Both the position numbers and the translations under genes were made by a program. Below are positions 1-7,225 of a stretch of 50,728 nt of DNA, in pieces. The notes under the pieces were generated by a model. The model was not told the DNA's origin and made no database searches. It saw nothing but the letters and a program-made list of their open reading frames with translations. Each line of letters begins with the position of its first letter. The first letter of the stretch is position 1. The stretch spans positions 1-50,728 of the forward strand of contig JAUTCS010000042.1 in assembly GCA_030673825.1 (NCBI GenBank), read 5' to 3'. This DNA comes from Verrucomicrobiota bacterium JB024 (GTDB lineage: Bacteria > Verrucomicrobiota > Verrucomicrobiia > Opitutales > Cerasicoccaceae).

Positions 1-840
1 GGGTTCCAGACCCGCTACATCGGCGCGCTGGGCAAGCTGGCCATCCACCCCGTTTTCGAGGAGTTCGCCCACAAGACCAACGCCGTCTCCATCACCGACC
101 CTGGCGTGACCACCGCCGCTGAGTTCAAGGACGGCAAGATCATGCTCGGCAACATGGCCGCGCTCGACGAGGTCACCTACCCCGCCATGGTCGAGGCCAT
201 GGGCGAGGGTCCGCTGCTGGACATGTTCTCCCGCGCCGACCTCATCGCCATGGTTAACTGGACCATGCTGCCCTACCTGACCAACGCCTTTAACGACATG
301 CTGGACCGGCTCTTCCCGACTCTGCCGCCGCATGAAAACCGCCGCTTCTTCTTCGACCTGGCCGACCCGGCCAAGCGCTCCTCCGGCGACATCGCCACCG
401 TCCTGAAGATCATCAGCCGCTACCAGGCCTTCGGCGCGGTCACCCTCGGGCTCAACCTGAGCGAGACCCAGCAGATTTTCAAGGTCCTCGGCCACACCAA
501 GGTCGGCACCGAAGAAAAGGACCTCAAGCTGATGGCCCAGACCATCCGCCAGGACCTCGACATCGCCTGCGTGGTCGTCCACCCCACCCGTTGCGCCGCC
601 TGCGCCACCCGCGACGGGGTCTACTACGTCGAGGGGCCGTACTGCGAGCACCCGAAGATCACCACCGGGGCCGGGGACCACTTCAACGCCGGCTTCGCCG
701 TCGGCCAGGTGCTCGGGCTCTCGCCTGAGGCATGCCTGACCGTGGCGGTCAGCTTCTCGGGCTCCTATGTGCGTACCGCCAAGAGCCCGTCGCTCGGCGA
801 CATCGCTAACTTCATTCACGGCTGGGACAGTCACGACTGA
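1..840 (+). CDS. PfkB-family carbohydrate kinase, 5' end outside window
   Basis: The reading frame is open from the first base, so the start lies upstream and about 280 C-terminal residues are visible. Near the C-terminus the sequence TGAGDHFNAGF matches PfkB signature 2, the anion-hole/catalytic Asp motif of the ribokinase superfamily. Family members phosphorylate sugars or nucleosides with ATP in the cytoplasm. The substrate cannot be read from this fragment. The stop codon lies two bases before the tmk start, so it probably shares a transcript with tmk and holB. The identification as a PfkB kinase is firm; a more specific name such as ribokinase or adenosine kinase is not justified. Confidence 0.85.
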   Translation, partial: GFQTRYIGALGKLAIHPVFEEFAHKTNAVSITDPGVTTAAEFKDGKIMLGNMAALDEVTYPAMVEAMGEGPLLDMFSRADLIAMVNWTMLPYLTNAFNDMLDRLFPTLPPHENRRFFFDLADPAKRSSGDIATVLKIISRYQAFGAVTLGLNLSETQQIFKVLGHTKVGTEEKDLKLMAQTIRQDLDIACVVVHPTRCAACATRDGVYYVEGPYCEHPKITTGAGDHFNAGFAVGQVLGLSPEACLTVAVSFSGSYVRTAKSPSLGDIANFIHGWDSHD

Positions 841-842
841 GC

Positions 843-1475
843 GTGAAGGGCCGGTTCATCACCTTCGAGGGCACGGAGGGCTGCGGTAAATCCACCCAGC
901 TCGCCCGCCTCGCCGAACGGCTCCGGGCCGCGGGCGCGGAGGTCGTAGTCACCCGCGAGCCCGGCGGCACCCCGCTGGGTGAGGACATCCGGCACCTGCT
1001 CAAGCACGCCGAGTCCGGCCAGGGCATGTGCCCGGAGGCCGAGGTGCTGCTCTTTGCCGCCAGCCGCGCCCAGCACGTGCGCGCGGTCATCCTCCCCGCC
1101 CTTGCGGCGGGTAAGACCGTCCTGTGCGACCGTTTCCTGGACTCGACCACCGTGTATCAGGGAGCAGCCCGAAAGCTCCCTGCCGACGCCGTGGCCAGTC
1201 TCAACGCCTTCGCAGTGGAGGGCTGCCTGCCGGATTTGACCTTCGTGCTGGACATCCCCGCCGAGGTCGGCCTCCAGCGCGCCTGGAAGCGCACCTGCGA
1301 GGCCCCCGACCGCATGGAGCAGGAGGAGCTTGCCTTCTACCAGGCCGTACGGCAGGGTTTTCTGGACTTGGCCGGGGCCGAGCCGCAGCGCTTCGCCGTC
1401 ATCGACGGCACGCAGAGCGTGGAAGCCGTGGCCGCCGCCATCGACGCCGCACTTGACCGAAAATTCCCCGCATGA
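843..1475 (+). CDS. tmk: Thymidylate kinase
   Basis: Phosphorylates dTMP to dTDP with ATP in the cytoplasm, an essential step of dTTP synthesis. The 210 residues equal the usual family length. The P-loop GTEGCGKST is at residues 10-18, the DR(F)xxST motif appears in CDRFLDSTTVYQGAAR, and TREPGG follows the first strand, as in Tmk proteins. The start is a GTG directly after the upstream kinase stop, chosen because it places the P-loop at the normal distance from the N-terminus; no clear Shine-Dalgarno is visible. Its last four bases overlap the holB start (ATGA), a classic translational-coupling arrangement, and tmk-holB is a common bacterial gene pair. Confidence 0.96.
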   Translation: MKGRFITFEGTEGCGKSTQLARLAERLRAAGAEVVVTREPGGTPLGEDIRHLLKHAESGQGMCPEAEVLLFAASRAQHVRAVILPALAAGKTVLCDRFLDSTTVYQGAARKLPADAVASLNAFAVEGCLPDLTFVLDIPAEVGLQRAWKRTCEAPDRMEQEELAFYQAVRQGFLDLAGAEPQRFAVIDGTQSVEAVAAAIDAALDRKFPA

Positions 1476-2404
1476 GCACCCTCGCCGATCTCCCGCCCGA
1501 GCTGGCCGACAGCCGTCCCGCCACCGTGCTGCGGCAGTCGCTGGAGCGGGGCCGCCTGCCCCACGCCATCCTGCTGCAAGGGGCGTCACTGGAGGGCTTG
1601 GAGGCAATCTGTCTGGCCTTCGCCGGGGAACTGCTCAAAAGCGAACACCCGGAGCGGCACCCGGACTTTTTCAGCATCCGCCCGGCCAACAAGATGCGCC
1701 AGATCAACGCCGAGGGCACCCGCGCGATGATCCGCGACATCCAGCACTCGTCCAACCAGGGCGGGCGCAAGGTCGCCGCCATTTACGAGGCCGACCGGAT
1801 GAACACCGCCGCGGCCAACGCCTTTCTGAAAACGCTGGAGGAGCCACCTGCGGATACCACGATTTTCCTCATCTCGACCCGCCCCTATGACCTGCTGCCG
1901 ACGATCCGCAGCCGTTGCGTCTCCCTGCGCCTGCCGCTGGAGCTGGACCGAGTGAGCGAGCCGGACTGGCAGCAATGGCTGGCCGACTACACCGAGTGGC
2001 TGGAGATGGTCCACTCCGGGCACGCCGCCCGCGGCGGAGCCTCCGAGTGCGTGCTGGCCGTTTACGGGCTGGTCACACGCTTCAGCGGGATTTTGGAAAA
2101 TATGGCCTCCGAGGCCTGGAAGCAGTACAAAGCCTCCCTGCCCGAAGGGCTGACCGACGAGCAGGTCACCGCGCTCGAAAGCGGCTACTTCAAGGGCCTG
2201 CGCGCCCGCCTGCTGGCCGAGATCGAAACCCAGACCCGCCACTTCGCTCTGAAAAAGCCCGACGCGGTCCCCTCGGTCAAGCTCGCCCAAAGCGTCGCCG
2301 CCCTCGAAAAAGCCGCCGGGTTGCTGGAGTTGAATTTCAACGAGGCTGCTGCCATGGAAGCCTTTTTGCTTCAATCGCTGCGCCTCTGGGCCCGCAGCGC
2401 GTAA
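1472..2404 (+). CDS. holB: DNA polymerase III delta-prime-like clamp-loader subunit
   Basis: A 310-residue AAA+ protein of the delta-prime/gamma-tau type, part of the clamp loader that places the beta sliding clamp on DNA. Visible landmarks are HAILLQG near residue 31, the box AANAFLKTLEEPP, and TIRSRC, the SRC motif of clamp-loader subunits. The Walker A region at residues 37-45 reads GASLEGLEA and lacks the Lys-Thr needed for ATP binding, as expected for a structural delta-prime subunit. There is no typical four-Cys zinc module in the N-terminal domain. The overlap with tmk supports the assignment. The C-terminal half is divergent and fits the clamp-loader collar domain. Confidence 0.88.
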   Translation: MSTLADLPPELADSRPATVLRQSLERGRLPHAILLQGASLEGLEAICLAFAGELLKSEHPERHPDFFSIRPANKMRQINAEGTRAMIRDIQHSSNQGGRKVAAIYEADRMNTAAANAFLKTLEEPPADTTIFLISTRPYDLLPTIRSRCVSLRLPLELDRVSEPDWQQWLADYTEWLEMVHSGHAARGGASECVLAVYGLVTRFSGILENMASEAWKQYKASLPEGLTDEQVTALESGYFKGLRARLLAEIETQTRHFALKKPDAVPSVKLAQSVAALEKAAGLLELNFNEAAAMEAFLLQSLRLWARSA

Positions 2405-2428
2405 CCGGTACAGAACCTGGGCCCCGAA

Positions 2429-3034
2429 CTAGTCCGGGCGGACCATCTCGAAGCGGTCCCGTGTGCGGCAATACCAGTGCGGCGAAGCCATGCGCCCGAT
2501 GGTGGCCAGCTTCTCGGTATTAATGCGCCGGGCGGGCGCGTCATACAGCTCTTCGCGGACATGCACGCGCTTGATAAGTCCGACAACGACCCGGTTCTGG
2601 CCGATCCGCAGCGTGCCCCACTCCTCGCATTCCAGGGATGCCGGAGCTTCCGCGATGCGCGGGGGCTTCACGACCGAGGAGGCCGCCGCCGTCAGCCCGG
2701 CATGCGCCAGCTCGCTCTGCCCGAAGGGAAGCGCGGCCGCCGTCAGGTTCATCGCCTCGGCCAGCGCCTCATCCACGAGATTGACCACAAACTCACCCGT
2801 CGCGCGGATGTTACGCGCCGTGTCCTTCGGGCCGCCCTCGGGGCGGTCGCCGGGGGCGAAGGCGCAGATGGGCGGGTTGGCTCCGAGCAGGTTGAAAAAG
2901 CTGAAGGGAGCGGCGTTCACGCGCCCCTCGGCGTCGATGCTCGTGACCAACGCGATCGGACGCGGCGTGACCAAGCTGGCCAGCACCGGGTATGCGCGAC
3001 CCGCCAGTTCCGGAAGATCAAAATCCAGTTCCAT
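2429..3034 (-). CDS. Flavin reductase-like FMN-binding split-barrel protein
   Basis: A 201-residue protein of the flavin reductase/DIM6-NTAB family. The N-terminal stretch with RPIALVTSIDAEGRVNAAPFSFFN is the typical FMN-binding strand-turn of these proteins, followed by KDTARNI and EFVVNLV, also family landmarks. Members bind FMN as dimers and either reduce flavin with NAD(P)H or act as stand-alone oxidoreductases; the substrate is not predictable. It is convergent with holB, with only about 24 bases between the stops. It is likely a monocistronic cytoplasmic protein with no signal peptide. The fold is confident; the reaction is not. Confidence 0.87.
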   Translation of the reverse strand: MELDFDLPELAGRAYPVLASLVTPRPIALVTSIDAEGRVNAAPFSFFNLLGANPPICAFAPGDRPEGGPKDTARNIRATGEFVVNLVDEALAEAMNLTAAALPFGQSELAHAGLTAAASSVVKPPRIAEAPASLECEEWGTLRIGQNRVVVGLIKRVHVREELYDAPARRINTEKLATIGRMASPHWYCRTRDRFEMVRPD

Positions 3035-3098
3035 GACAGAGCGGCCTAAGCCCTGCCAGCGCGCAAGTCAACGGCGCGGATTACCCCGTCGGCCAGCC

Positions 3099-3896
3099 TT
3101 ACACCCCGGCCACGGCCTTATGCCGCATTTTGGCAAAGTCCTCCAGGATGGCGAGAAAAGCCTGGGGCTGGTCGATGTGGGGGTTGTGCCCGGCGTCGGC
3201 GACGGTGCGGATCTGCGCCTTGGGAAAATAGTCGCGGATGGTCGCGTGGTCCTCGGGGCGAACGAAGCGCGAGTGCTCTCCGAGGATGAACAGGCTAGGT
3301 CCCTCGTAGGTCTCGCCCTCGCGCAGGGAGTTCTTGCGCAGCGTATCGAGATTCCAATACAGCGTCTTCAGGTTCACGCCCCAGACGAACTTGCCATCCT
3401 CGCCGCGCTTGAGATTCGTTAAGAGAAACTGGCGCTGCCCGTAATCCGGGACGGAGCGCTTGAGAAAGGTATCGGCCTCCTTGCGGGTCGTGAGCACGTC
3501 GAGGTTGAGTGCCATCATGCCCTCAAAGTCGTCGATGTGGTACGGCGGGTAGGACTTCGGGGCGATGTCCACCACGGTCAGGCTGCGAACCCGGTGCGGG
3601 TCGCCCACAGCCAGGTGCATGGCGACCTTTCCCCCCAGGCTGTGCCCGAGCAGGTGCGCGCTCTCCAGGCCCTGCCGGTGCAGGAAGCCCTCCACGTCTC
3701 CGGCCATGTCGTCGAAGCCGCTTTTCGAGTCGTGGGGCGAGTCCCCATGGTTGCGCAGGTCCAGCGCGAACACCTCATAGTGGGCAGACAGAGCCTTGCC
3801 GATCGTGATCCAGTTGCGGGAGGAGCCGAGCAGCCCGTGCAGCATAACCAGCGGCGCATTCCCCTCCCCCCCGAAATAGCGGTATGCGAGTTTCAT
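3099..3896 (-). CDS. Alpha/beta hydrolase, YbfF-like esterase
   Basis: A 265-residue serine hydrolase. LHGLLGSSRNW forms the oxyanion-hole region, DLRNHGDSPH follows, the nucleophile is Ser86 in GHSLGG, and the catalytic His sits near the C-terminus in AGHNPH. This pattern resembles the YbfF/acyl-CoA-esterase-like branch of the fold. I chose the ATG giving MKLAYRYFGG because the 16 residues that an upstream start would add are Cys-rich and unlike any family N-terminus. There is no signal peptide, so it is probably cytoplasmic. Substrates are likely short acyl esters by family analogy only. Confidence 0.88.
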   Translation of the reverse strand: MKLAYRYFGGEGNAPLVMLHGLLGSSRNWITIGKALSAHYEVFALDLRNHGDSPHDSKSGFDDMAGDVEGFLHRQGLESAHLLGHSLGGKVAMHLAVGDPHRVRSLTVVDIAPKSYPPYHIDDFEGMMALNLDVLTTRKEADTFLKRSVPDYGQRQFLLTNLKRGEDGKFVWGVNLKTLYWNLDTLRKNSLREGETYEGPSLFILGEHSRFVRPEDHATIRDYFPKAQIRTVADAGHNPHIDQPQAFLAILEDFAKMRHKAVAGV

Positions 3897-3966
3897 TGAT
3901 GAGACGAAATTCAGAATAATTGTGCAAACGCAGCATGTCAACAAGGCATACCCCTAACGGGCAAAA

Positions 3967-3988
3967 CACACGCACGTGTACTCGTGCG
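3967..3988 (-). terminator. Terminator-like hairpin after the serine hydrolase gene
   Basis: A perfect 6-bp stem CGCACG/CGTGCG with a 6-base loop. On the minus strand it is followed by TGTGTTTTG, a weak U-rich tail. It lies just beyond the stop of the minus-strand serine hydrolase and before the YbfF-like gene. The position and tail suggest an intrinsic terminator, but the tail is imperfect. Confidence 0.45.
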
Positions 3989-4003
3989 CGCATGTCCGGC
4001 CCT

Positions 4004-5080
4004 TTATTGCATATGCGCGTCGATCACTTGGACAATGCGGGCGCTCAGGTCGCCGCCAAGGCGGGACTTCAGAACGGAGACGGCCAGCCCATAACGCCGG
4101 TCGGCAAAGGAGGTCGAGCCGCCGTAGCCACCGTGGCCGAAGCGCACGCCCGGCTGCTCGTCCGGTCCTTGCAGCGCGTAACCGAGGCCCCAGCAGCCAT
4201 TGCCAGGGATGACCCCGTCCGTGGCCGGGTCCCAGCGCGTGGCGACAGCGAGCGTCTCGTCGGACAGCAGCTTTACCCCGTCCACGCCTTCGCCCAACAA
4301 TGCCGCATAGTGGCGGGCTACATCGCGGGCCGTCCCGTAGCCATTCGAAGCGGGAATGCAGGCCGAGCGCACGTCCGAGCGATTGATCCAGTCCTCCAGC
4401 GGCTTGACCCACTCGGGGATGGCACGGGCCGCGATGGGATCCGGCGCAGGAGCGGGTTCAGGCGTAGTGGCCGCAGGCGGCTCGGGCAGGGTGTCGGTAT
4501 CGATACAGTCCGCGAGCCGGTCAGCCGGGACGCCGATAAAGAGATTCTCAAGGCCCAGCGGATCGATTACCTCGTCGCGCAGTATCTGCGAAAAGGGTCG
4601 CCCGTCGGCCCGGGAAGCCGTCTCACCCAGGAGCCACGCATAGGTGATCGCATGGTAGTAACGGTGCGCACCGGGCGCATGTACCGGCGTAGCGGCGGAG
4701 AGGTAATCGCACATGCCCTGCCAGTCGCCCACCGGCACCGGGGACTCCGGCATCATGGGCAGCCCGGCAGTGTGGTTCATGGCGTGACGAAGGAGGATGC
4801 CGCTCTTGCCGTTGGCCGCGAACTCCGGCCAGTACTCGGCCAGCGGGGCGTCCCAGGATAACACACCACGCTCCACCAGTCGGTGGACCGCCGTGGCGGC
4901 AAGACCCTTGCCCGTGGAAAAGAAGGCGATGAGCGACTTATCCGTCAGCGGCACCGACTCCGGGGCAACCGTCACATCCACCACGGGTTCTCCCCGTTGA
5001 AACACCGCCACCTGCACGGCCCCTTCGCCCTCTTCGGCAATGGCCCGCTCCACCAGATTTCTGATCTTGTCCTGCAGCAT
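4004..5080 (-). CDS. Serine hydrolase of the class C beta-lactamase/EstB family
   Basis: A 358-residue protein with the SxxK motif STGK at residues 55-58 (Ser acylation nucleophile and Lys base), a YYHAITYAW segment around residues 141-149 that provides the catalytic Tyr, and FGHGGYGG near the C-terminus in place of the KTG box. This combination is typical of the beta-lactamase-related esterase group (LovD/EstB type) rather than true AmpC enzymes. There is no signal peptide, so it is probably cytoplasmic. The start was chosen at MLQDKIRNLV; an open frame continues 73 codons upstream, but that part overlaps the start region of the divergent CPBP gene and has no family character. A Pro/Ala-rich insert near residues 235-255 is a probable flexible loop. 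Confidence 0.88.
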   Translation of the reverse strand: MLQDKIRNLVERAIAEEGEGAVQVAVFQRGEPVVDVTVAPESVPLTDKSLIAFFSTGKGLAATAVHRLVERGVLSWDAPLAEYWPEFAANGKSGILLRHAMNHTAGLPMMPESPVPVGDWQGMCDYLSAATPVHAPGAHRYYHAITYAWLLGETASRADGRPFSQILRDEVIDPLGLENLFIGVPADRLADCIDTDTLPEPPAATTPEPAPAPDPIAARAIPEWVKPLEDWINRSDVRSACIPASNGYGTARDVARHYAALLGEGVDGVKLLSDETLAVATRWDPATDGVIPGNGCWGLGYALQGPDEQPGVRFGHGGYGGSTSFADRRYGLAVSVLKSRLGGDLSARIVQVIDAHMQ

Positions 5081-5141
5081 GCAACATGGATTACCAAGCC
5101 ATCTCCGCCAGATAAAGGGAGAAGTTTCGTGACGGTTAGTT

Positions 5142-5166
5142 TCTCCGCTCACACTAAAAGCGGAGA
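5142..5166. repeat. Inverted repeat in divergent promoter region
   Basis: Perfect 8-bp arms TCTCCGCT and AGCGGAGA around a 9-base loop. It lies between the divergent starts of the serine hydrolase and the CPBP protease, so it may be an operator or a leader hairpin. No function can be assigned. Confidence 0.4.
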
Positions 5167-5245
5167 GCAAACGCCCATCGCCACGCCGCTCTCGTCCGGC
5201 ACCGGCGAAAGACCGGGAAAAGCTGTTGCACTCCGGGCCGGAAGC

Positions 5246-5287
5246 GGCAGCATGGGCGACTTTGGAGGGCGCAGCCGCCCTCTCCTC
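5246..5287. repeat. Possible partial copy (D) of the hairpin repeat family
   Basis: The segment GCGGCAGCATGGGCGAC resembles the right end of the third hairpin of the repeat at 9206-9295 (GCGGCGGCATGGGCAAC). It is followed by a hairpin with perfect 7-bp arms GAGGGCG/CGCCCTC and loop CAGC at 5265-5282. It ends about 10 bases before the CPBP start codon. The relationship to the family is suggestive only. Confidence 0.35.
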
Positions 5288-5297
5288 CGAAAAACCC

Positions 5298-6302
5298 ATG
5301 CAGCGCGAACGCCCCTATATTCTCTTCGGACTGAGCGAGGACCGCACCAGCTGGAAAGGCGTGTTCGCTCTGGTTGCGATTTTTTTCGGGGCTATGGTGT
5401 TCGCCGCTATTTTCAGCCCCCTGCTCTACTTCGCGGTCAAGGCCTGGGCCGCCTCCTCCCCGGAGACCCTGCCCGGCTGGCTCGCCACGCGGATGGAGCC
5501 GCAGGATTTCCCCCGCTACTTCGACCGGGTGCGCTGGCTGCCGGTGTTGCTGTGCCTGCCGTGGCTGTTCCGCTGGACGGGGCTATTCTCCTTCAAGCGG
5601 CTGGGTTACGGCAACCCCGGACGGGCGCCTCTGCCGCTGCTGAAGTGGTGGCTGGCAGGCCTGCTCATGCTGGTGGCTGTCGCGCTCGTTCAGTGGACGG
5701 TAGTGGGCGCAACGGTTAGCCCGGATTTCACCGCAGGCTATTTTTTGGAAAAGCTCGCTCTCGGTCTCGTTTCGGGGCTCATCGTGGCGCTGCTGGAAGA
5801 GATGATTTTTCGCGGCCTGATCTTCCGGCTCTTTTACACCGCCCTGCGGCCCCTCCCGGCAGTGGTGCTGGCGGCACTGTTTTTCGCCTACGTCCACTTC
5901 AAGCACGTGTCCTGGCCCGAAGGGCAGGAGGTGCACTGGTGGAGCGGGTTCGAGGTCTGCTGGCAGGTGGGCGCGGGCTTCGTCCTGCACCCGGACTGGT
6001 GGAAGTTCGCCAACCTCTTCGCCGCCGGAGCCTTTCTGAACCTGCTGTTCCTGCGCAGCGGCAGCCTGTGGCCCTGTGTGGGTGTGCACGCCGGTTGGGT
6101 CTGCTTCCGCGCGGTGTACACGCGCTTTGTCAACATCCCCGCCGGAGACAGCCAGTGGCTGTGGGGCTCGCAGACCATGCTCGACGGGCTGCTGCCACTC
6201 CTGCCGCTGGCCGCGCTCTGCGCCTGGGCGATGCTCGCTCCCCGCAAACAACTTTCCTCCCCCGAGCCAGTGTCCACTCCCCCTGGTTCCTCTCACGACT
6301 GA
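5298..6302 (+). CDS. CPBP-family intramembrane glutamic endopeptidase
   Basis: A 334-residue integral membrane protein of the Abi/CAAX-protease (CPBP) family. The motifs are present: EEMIFR with Glu167, Glu168 and Arg172; FAYVH with Phe196 and His200; and a third histidine in the last conserved helix (GVHAGW). About seven hydrophobic segments are visible. Bacterial members are putative proteases, some linked to bacteriocin immunity or signalling; the substrate is unknown. The start MQRERPYIL was preferred over one 24 codons upstream because the extra residues come from the hairpin region and are not family-like. Its TGA overlaps the ATG of the next gene by one base, indicating coupled translation with the PAP2 phosphatase. 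Confidence 0.88.
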   Translation: MQRERPYILFGLSEDRTSWKGVFALVAIFFGAMVFAAIFSPLLYFAVKAWAASSPETLPGWLATRMEPQDFPRYFDRVRWLPVLLCLPWLFRWTGLFSFKRLGYGNPGRAPLPLLKWWLAGLLMLVAVALVQWTVVGATVSPDFTAGYFLEKLALGLVSGLIVALLEEMIFRGLIFRLFYTALRPLPAVVLAALFFAYVHFKHVSWPEGQEVHWWSGFEVCWQVGAGFVLHPDWWKFANLFAAGAFLNLLFLRSGSLWPCVGVHAGWVCFRAVYTRFVNIPAGDSQWLWGSQTMLDGLLPLLPLAALCAWAMLAPRKQLSSPEPVSTPPGSSHD

Positions 6303-7006
6303 TGAAAGCTCTTTTCAAACACCTCTGGACCCTCACCCGTGAACTCCACATCTCCGCCTGGCGGACCTTCAAGCGCCGCTGGCCGTGGTTCCTCGTCGGC
6401 CTGGCGGTGATCACGGTAGCGGTCCTGCTCGTGCTCCCGCACGACAAGGCCTGGCTGGCCGACATCCGCCAGCCCGAAGTCATCCCCGGCAGCAACCCGG
6501 TAGAGTTCACGCCCGTGCAGAAAGTCGCCCGTTCGATCAGCTACTGGGGCGATTTTTTCAAGGTCAACGTCATCGTCTTTCTCGTCGGACTGCCGCTGGC
6601 GCTGGTGTTCAAGAGCGTGCGCTGGCAGCGGATCATGCTGGCCATCTTTTTCGGAGCGCTCTGGGGCGGCATCGCGGTCAACGTGCTGCGCCCGGCCTTC
6701 GGTCGGCCCCGCCCGAGCGAAAACGTGCCCGACGGCATGTACCTGATGGAGTTCAAGCACGGCTACCACAGCTTTCCCTCCGGGCACACGACGACGGCCT
6801 TTGCCAGCGCGACGGTGGTGACCTTCGTCTGCCCGCCGGCGGGGCTGATCGCCTTCCCGATAGCCGGAAGCATCTCGTGGTCGCGCATGCAACTCAACCG
6901 CCACCACCCCGCCGACATCATCGGGGGCATCGGCCTGGGCGTGGCCTGGGGCGTGCTCTTCGGCGCCGCCTACCGGCAGGGCAAAGCCCTGCACCCTCGA
7001 TGCTAA
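6302..7006 (+). CDS. PAP2-family phosphatase
   Basis: A 234-residue membrane protein with the three phosphatase motifs of the PAP2/acid phosphatase family: RPAFGRPRP (about residues 130-138), PSGHT (159-163) and SRMQLNRHHPAD (194-205), giving the catalytic His and Asp. A basic N-terminus is followed by a transmembrane segment near residues 28-46 and more helices around the motifs. Members dephosphorylate membrane lipids such as phosphatidic acid, PGP or undecaprenyl pyrophosphate; lipid A and peptidoglycan carrier roles are both possible here. The last nine residues (QGKALHPRC) are encoded by a hairpin repeat, so the C-terminus has probably been altered by repeat insertion. Confidence 0.92.
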   Translation: MKALFKHLWTLTRELHISAWRTFKRRWPWFLVGLAVITVAVLLVLPHDKAWLADIRQPEVIPGSNPVEFTPVQKVARSISYWGDFFKVNVIVFLVGLPLALVFKSVRWQRIMLAIFFGALWGGIAVNVLRPAFGRPRPSENVPDGMYLMEFKHGYHSFPSGHTTTAFASATVVTFVCPPAGLIAFPIAGSISWSRMQLNRHHPADIIGGIGLGVAWGVLFGAAYRQGKALHPRC

Positions 7007-7050
7007 CGCATCGTGATGCCTTTTCCCGGGAAAAGGCATGGCGCAACGGC
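6977..7050 (+). repeat. Three-hairpin repeat, copy A
   Basis: Three consecutive hairpins. The first is CAGGGC-AAA-GCCCTG (6977-6991), the second CGATGC-TAAC-GCATCG (6998-7013), and the third a perfect 24-base palindrome (7016-7039) starting ATGCC and ending GGCAT; the unit ends with GCAACGGC. Copy B at 9206-9295 has the same order, the same spacing and the same third-hairpin length, but different stem bases that still pair. The unit covers the last codons and stop of the PAP2 gene. It may also act as a transcript-end structure, although there is no U-tract. Confidence 0.8.
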
Positions 7051-7091
7051 AAGAGCCTACGCCCATTCACCCAACATCTTTTCTAAAAAAT

Positions 7092-7202
7092 CCTCTGCGC
7101 CTCTGCGCCTTTGCGGTTCAATAGCAAAGACCTGCCGAATCAACGGAAGCGCTACGACTCCGCCCGTCTCTCCTCTGTGAACTCCGTGCGCTCCGTGTGA
7201 GG
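7092..7202. repeat. Two low-complexity CTCTGCG/CTCCGTG phrases
   Basis: Two short periodic phrases in the gap before the glycosyltransferase stop: at 7092-7119 units of CCTCTGCG/CCTTTGCG, and at 7172-7202 units such as CTCTGTGA, CTCCGTGCG and CTCCGTGTGAG. Both repeat with a period of about 8-9 bases. From memory, similar phrases are scattered between genes in many environmental genomes, and their role is unknown to me. No coding potential is evident. Confidence 0.55.
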
Positions 7203-7225
7203 ATGCATAATCGGTACCCTCCGGC

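Noticed and set aside
5081-5299. N-terminal extension of the serine hydrolase by 73 codons
   Set aside because: It would overlap the divergent CPBP start and the hairpin region, and has no family resemblance. The shorter start gives the normal length.
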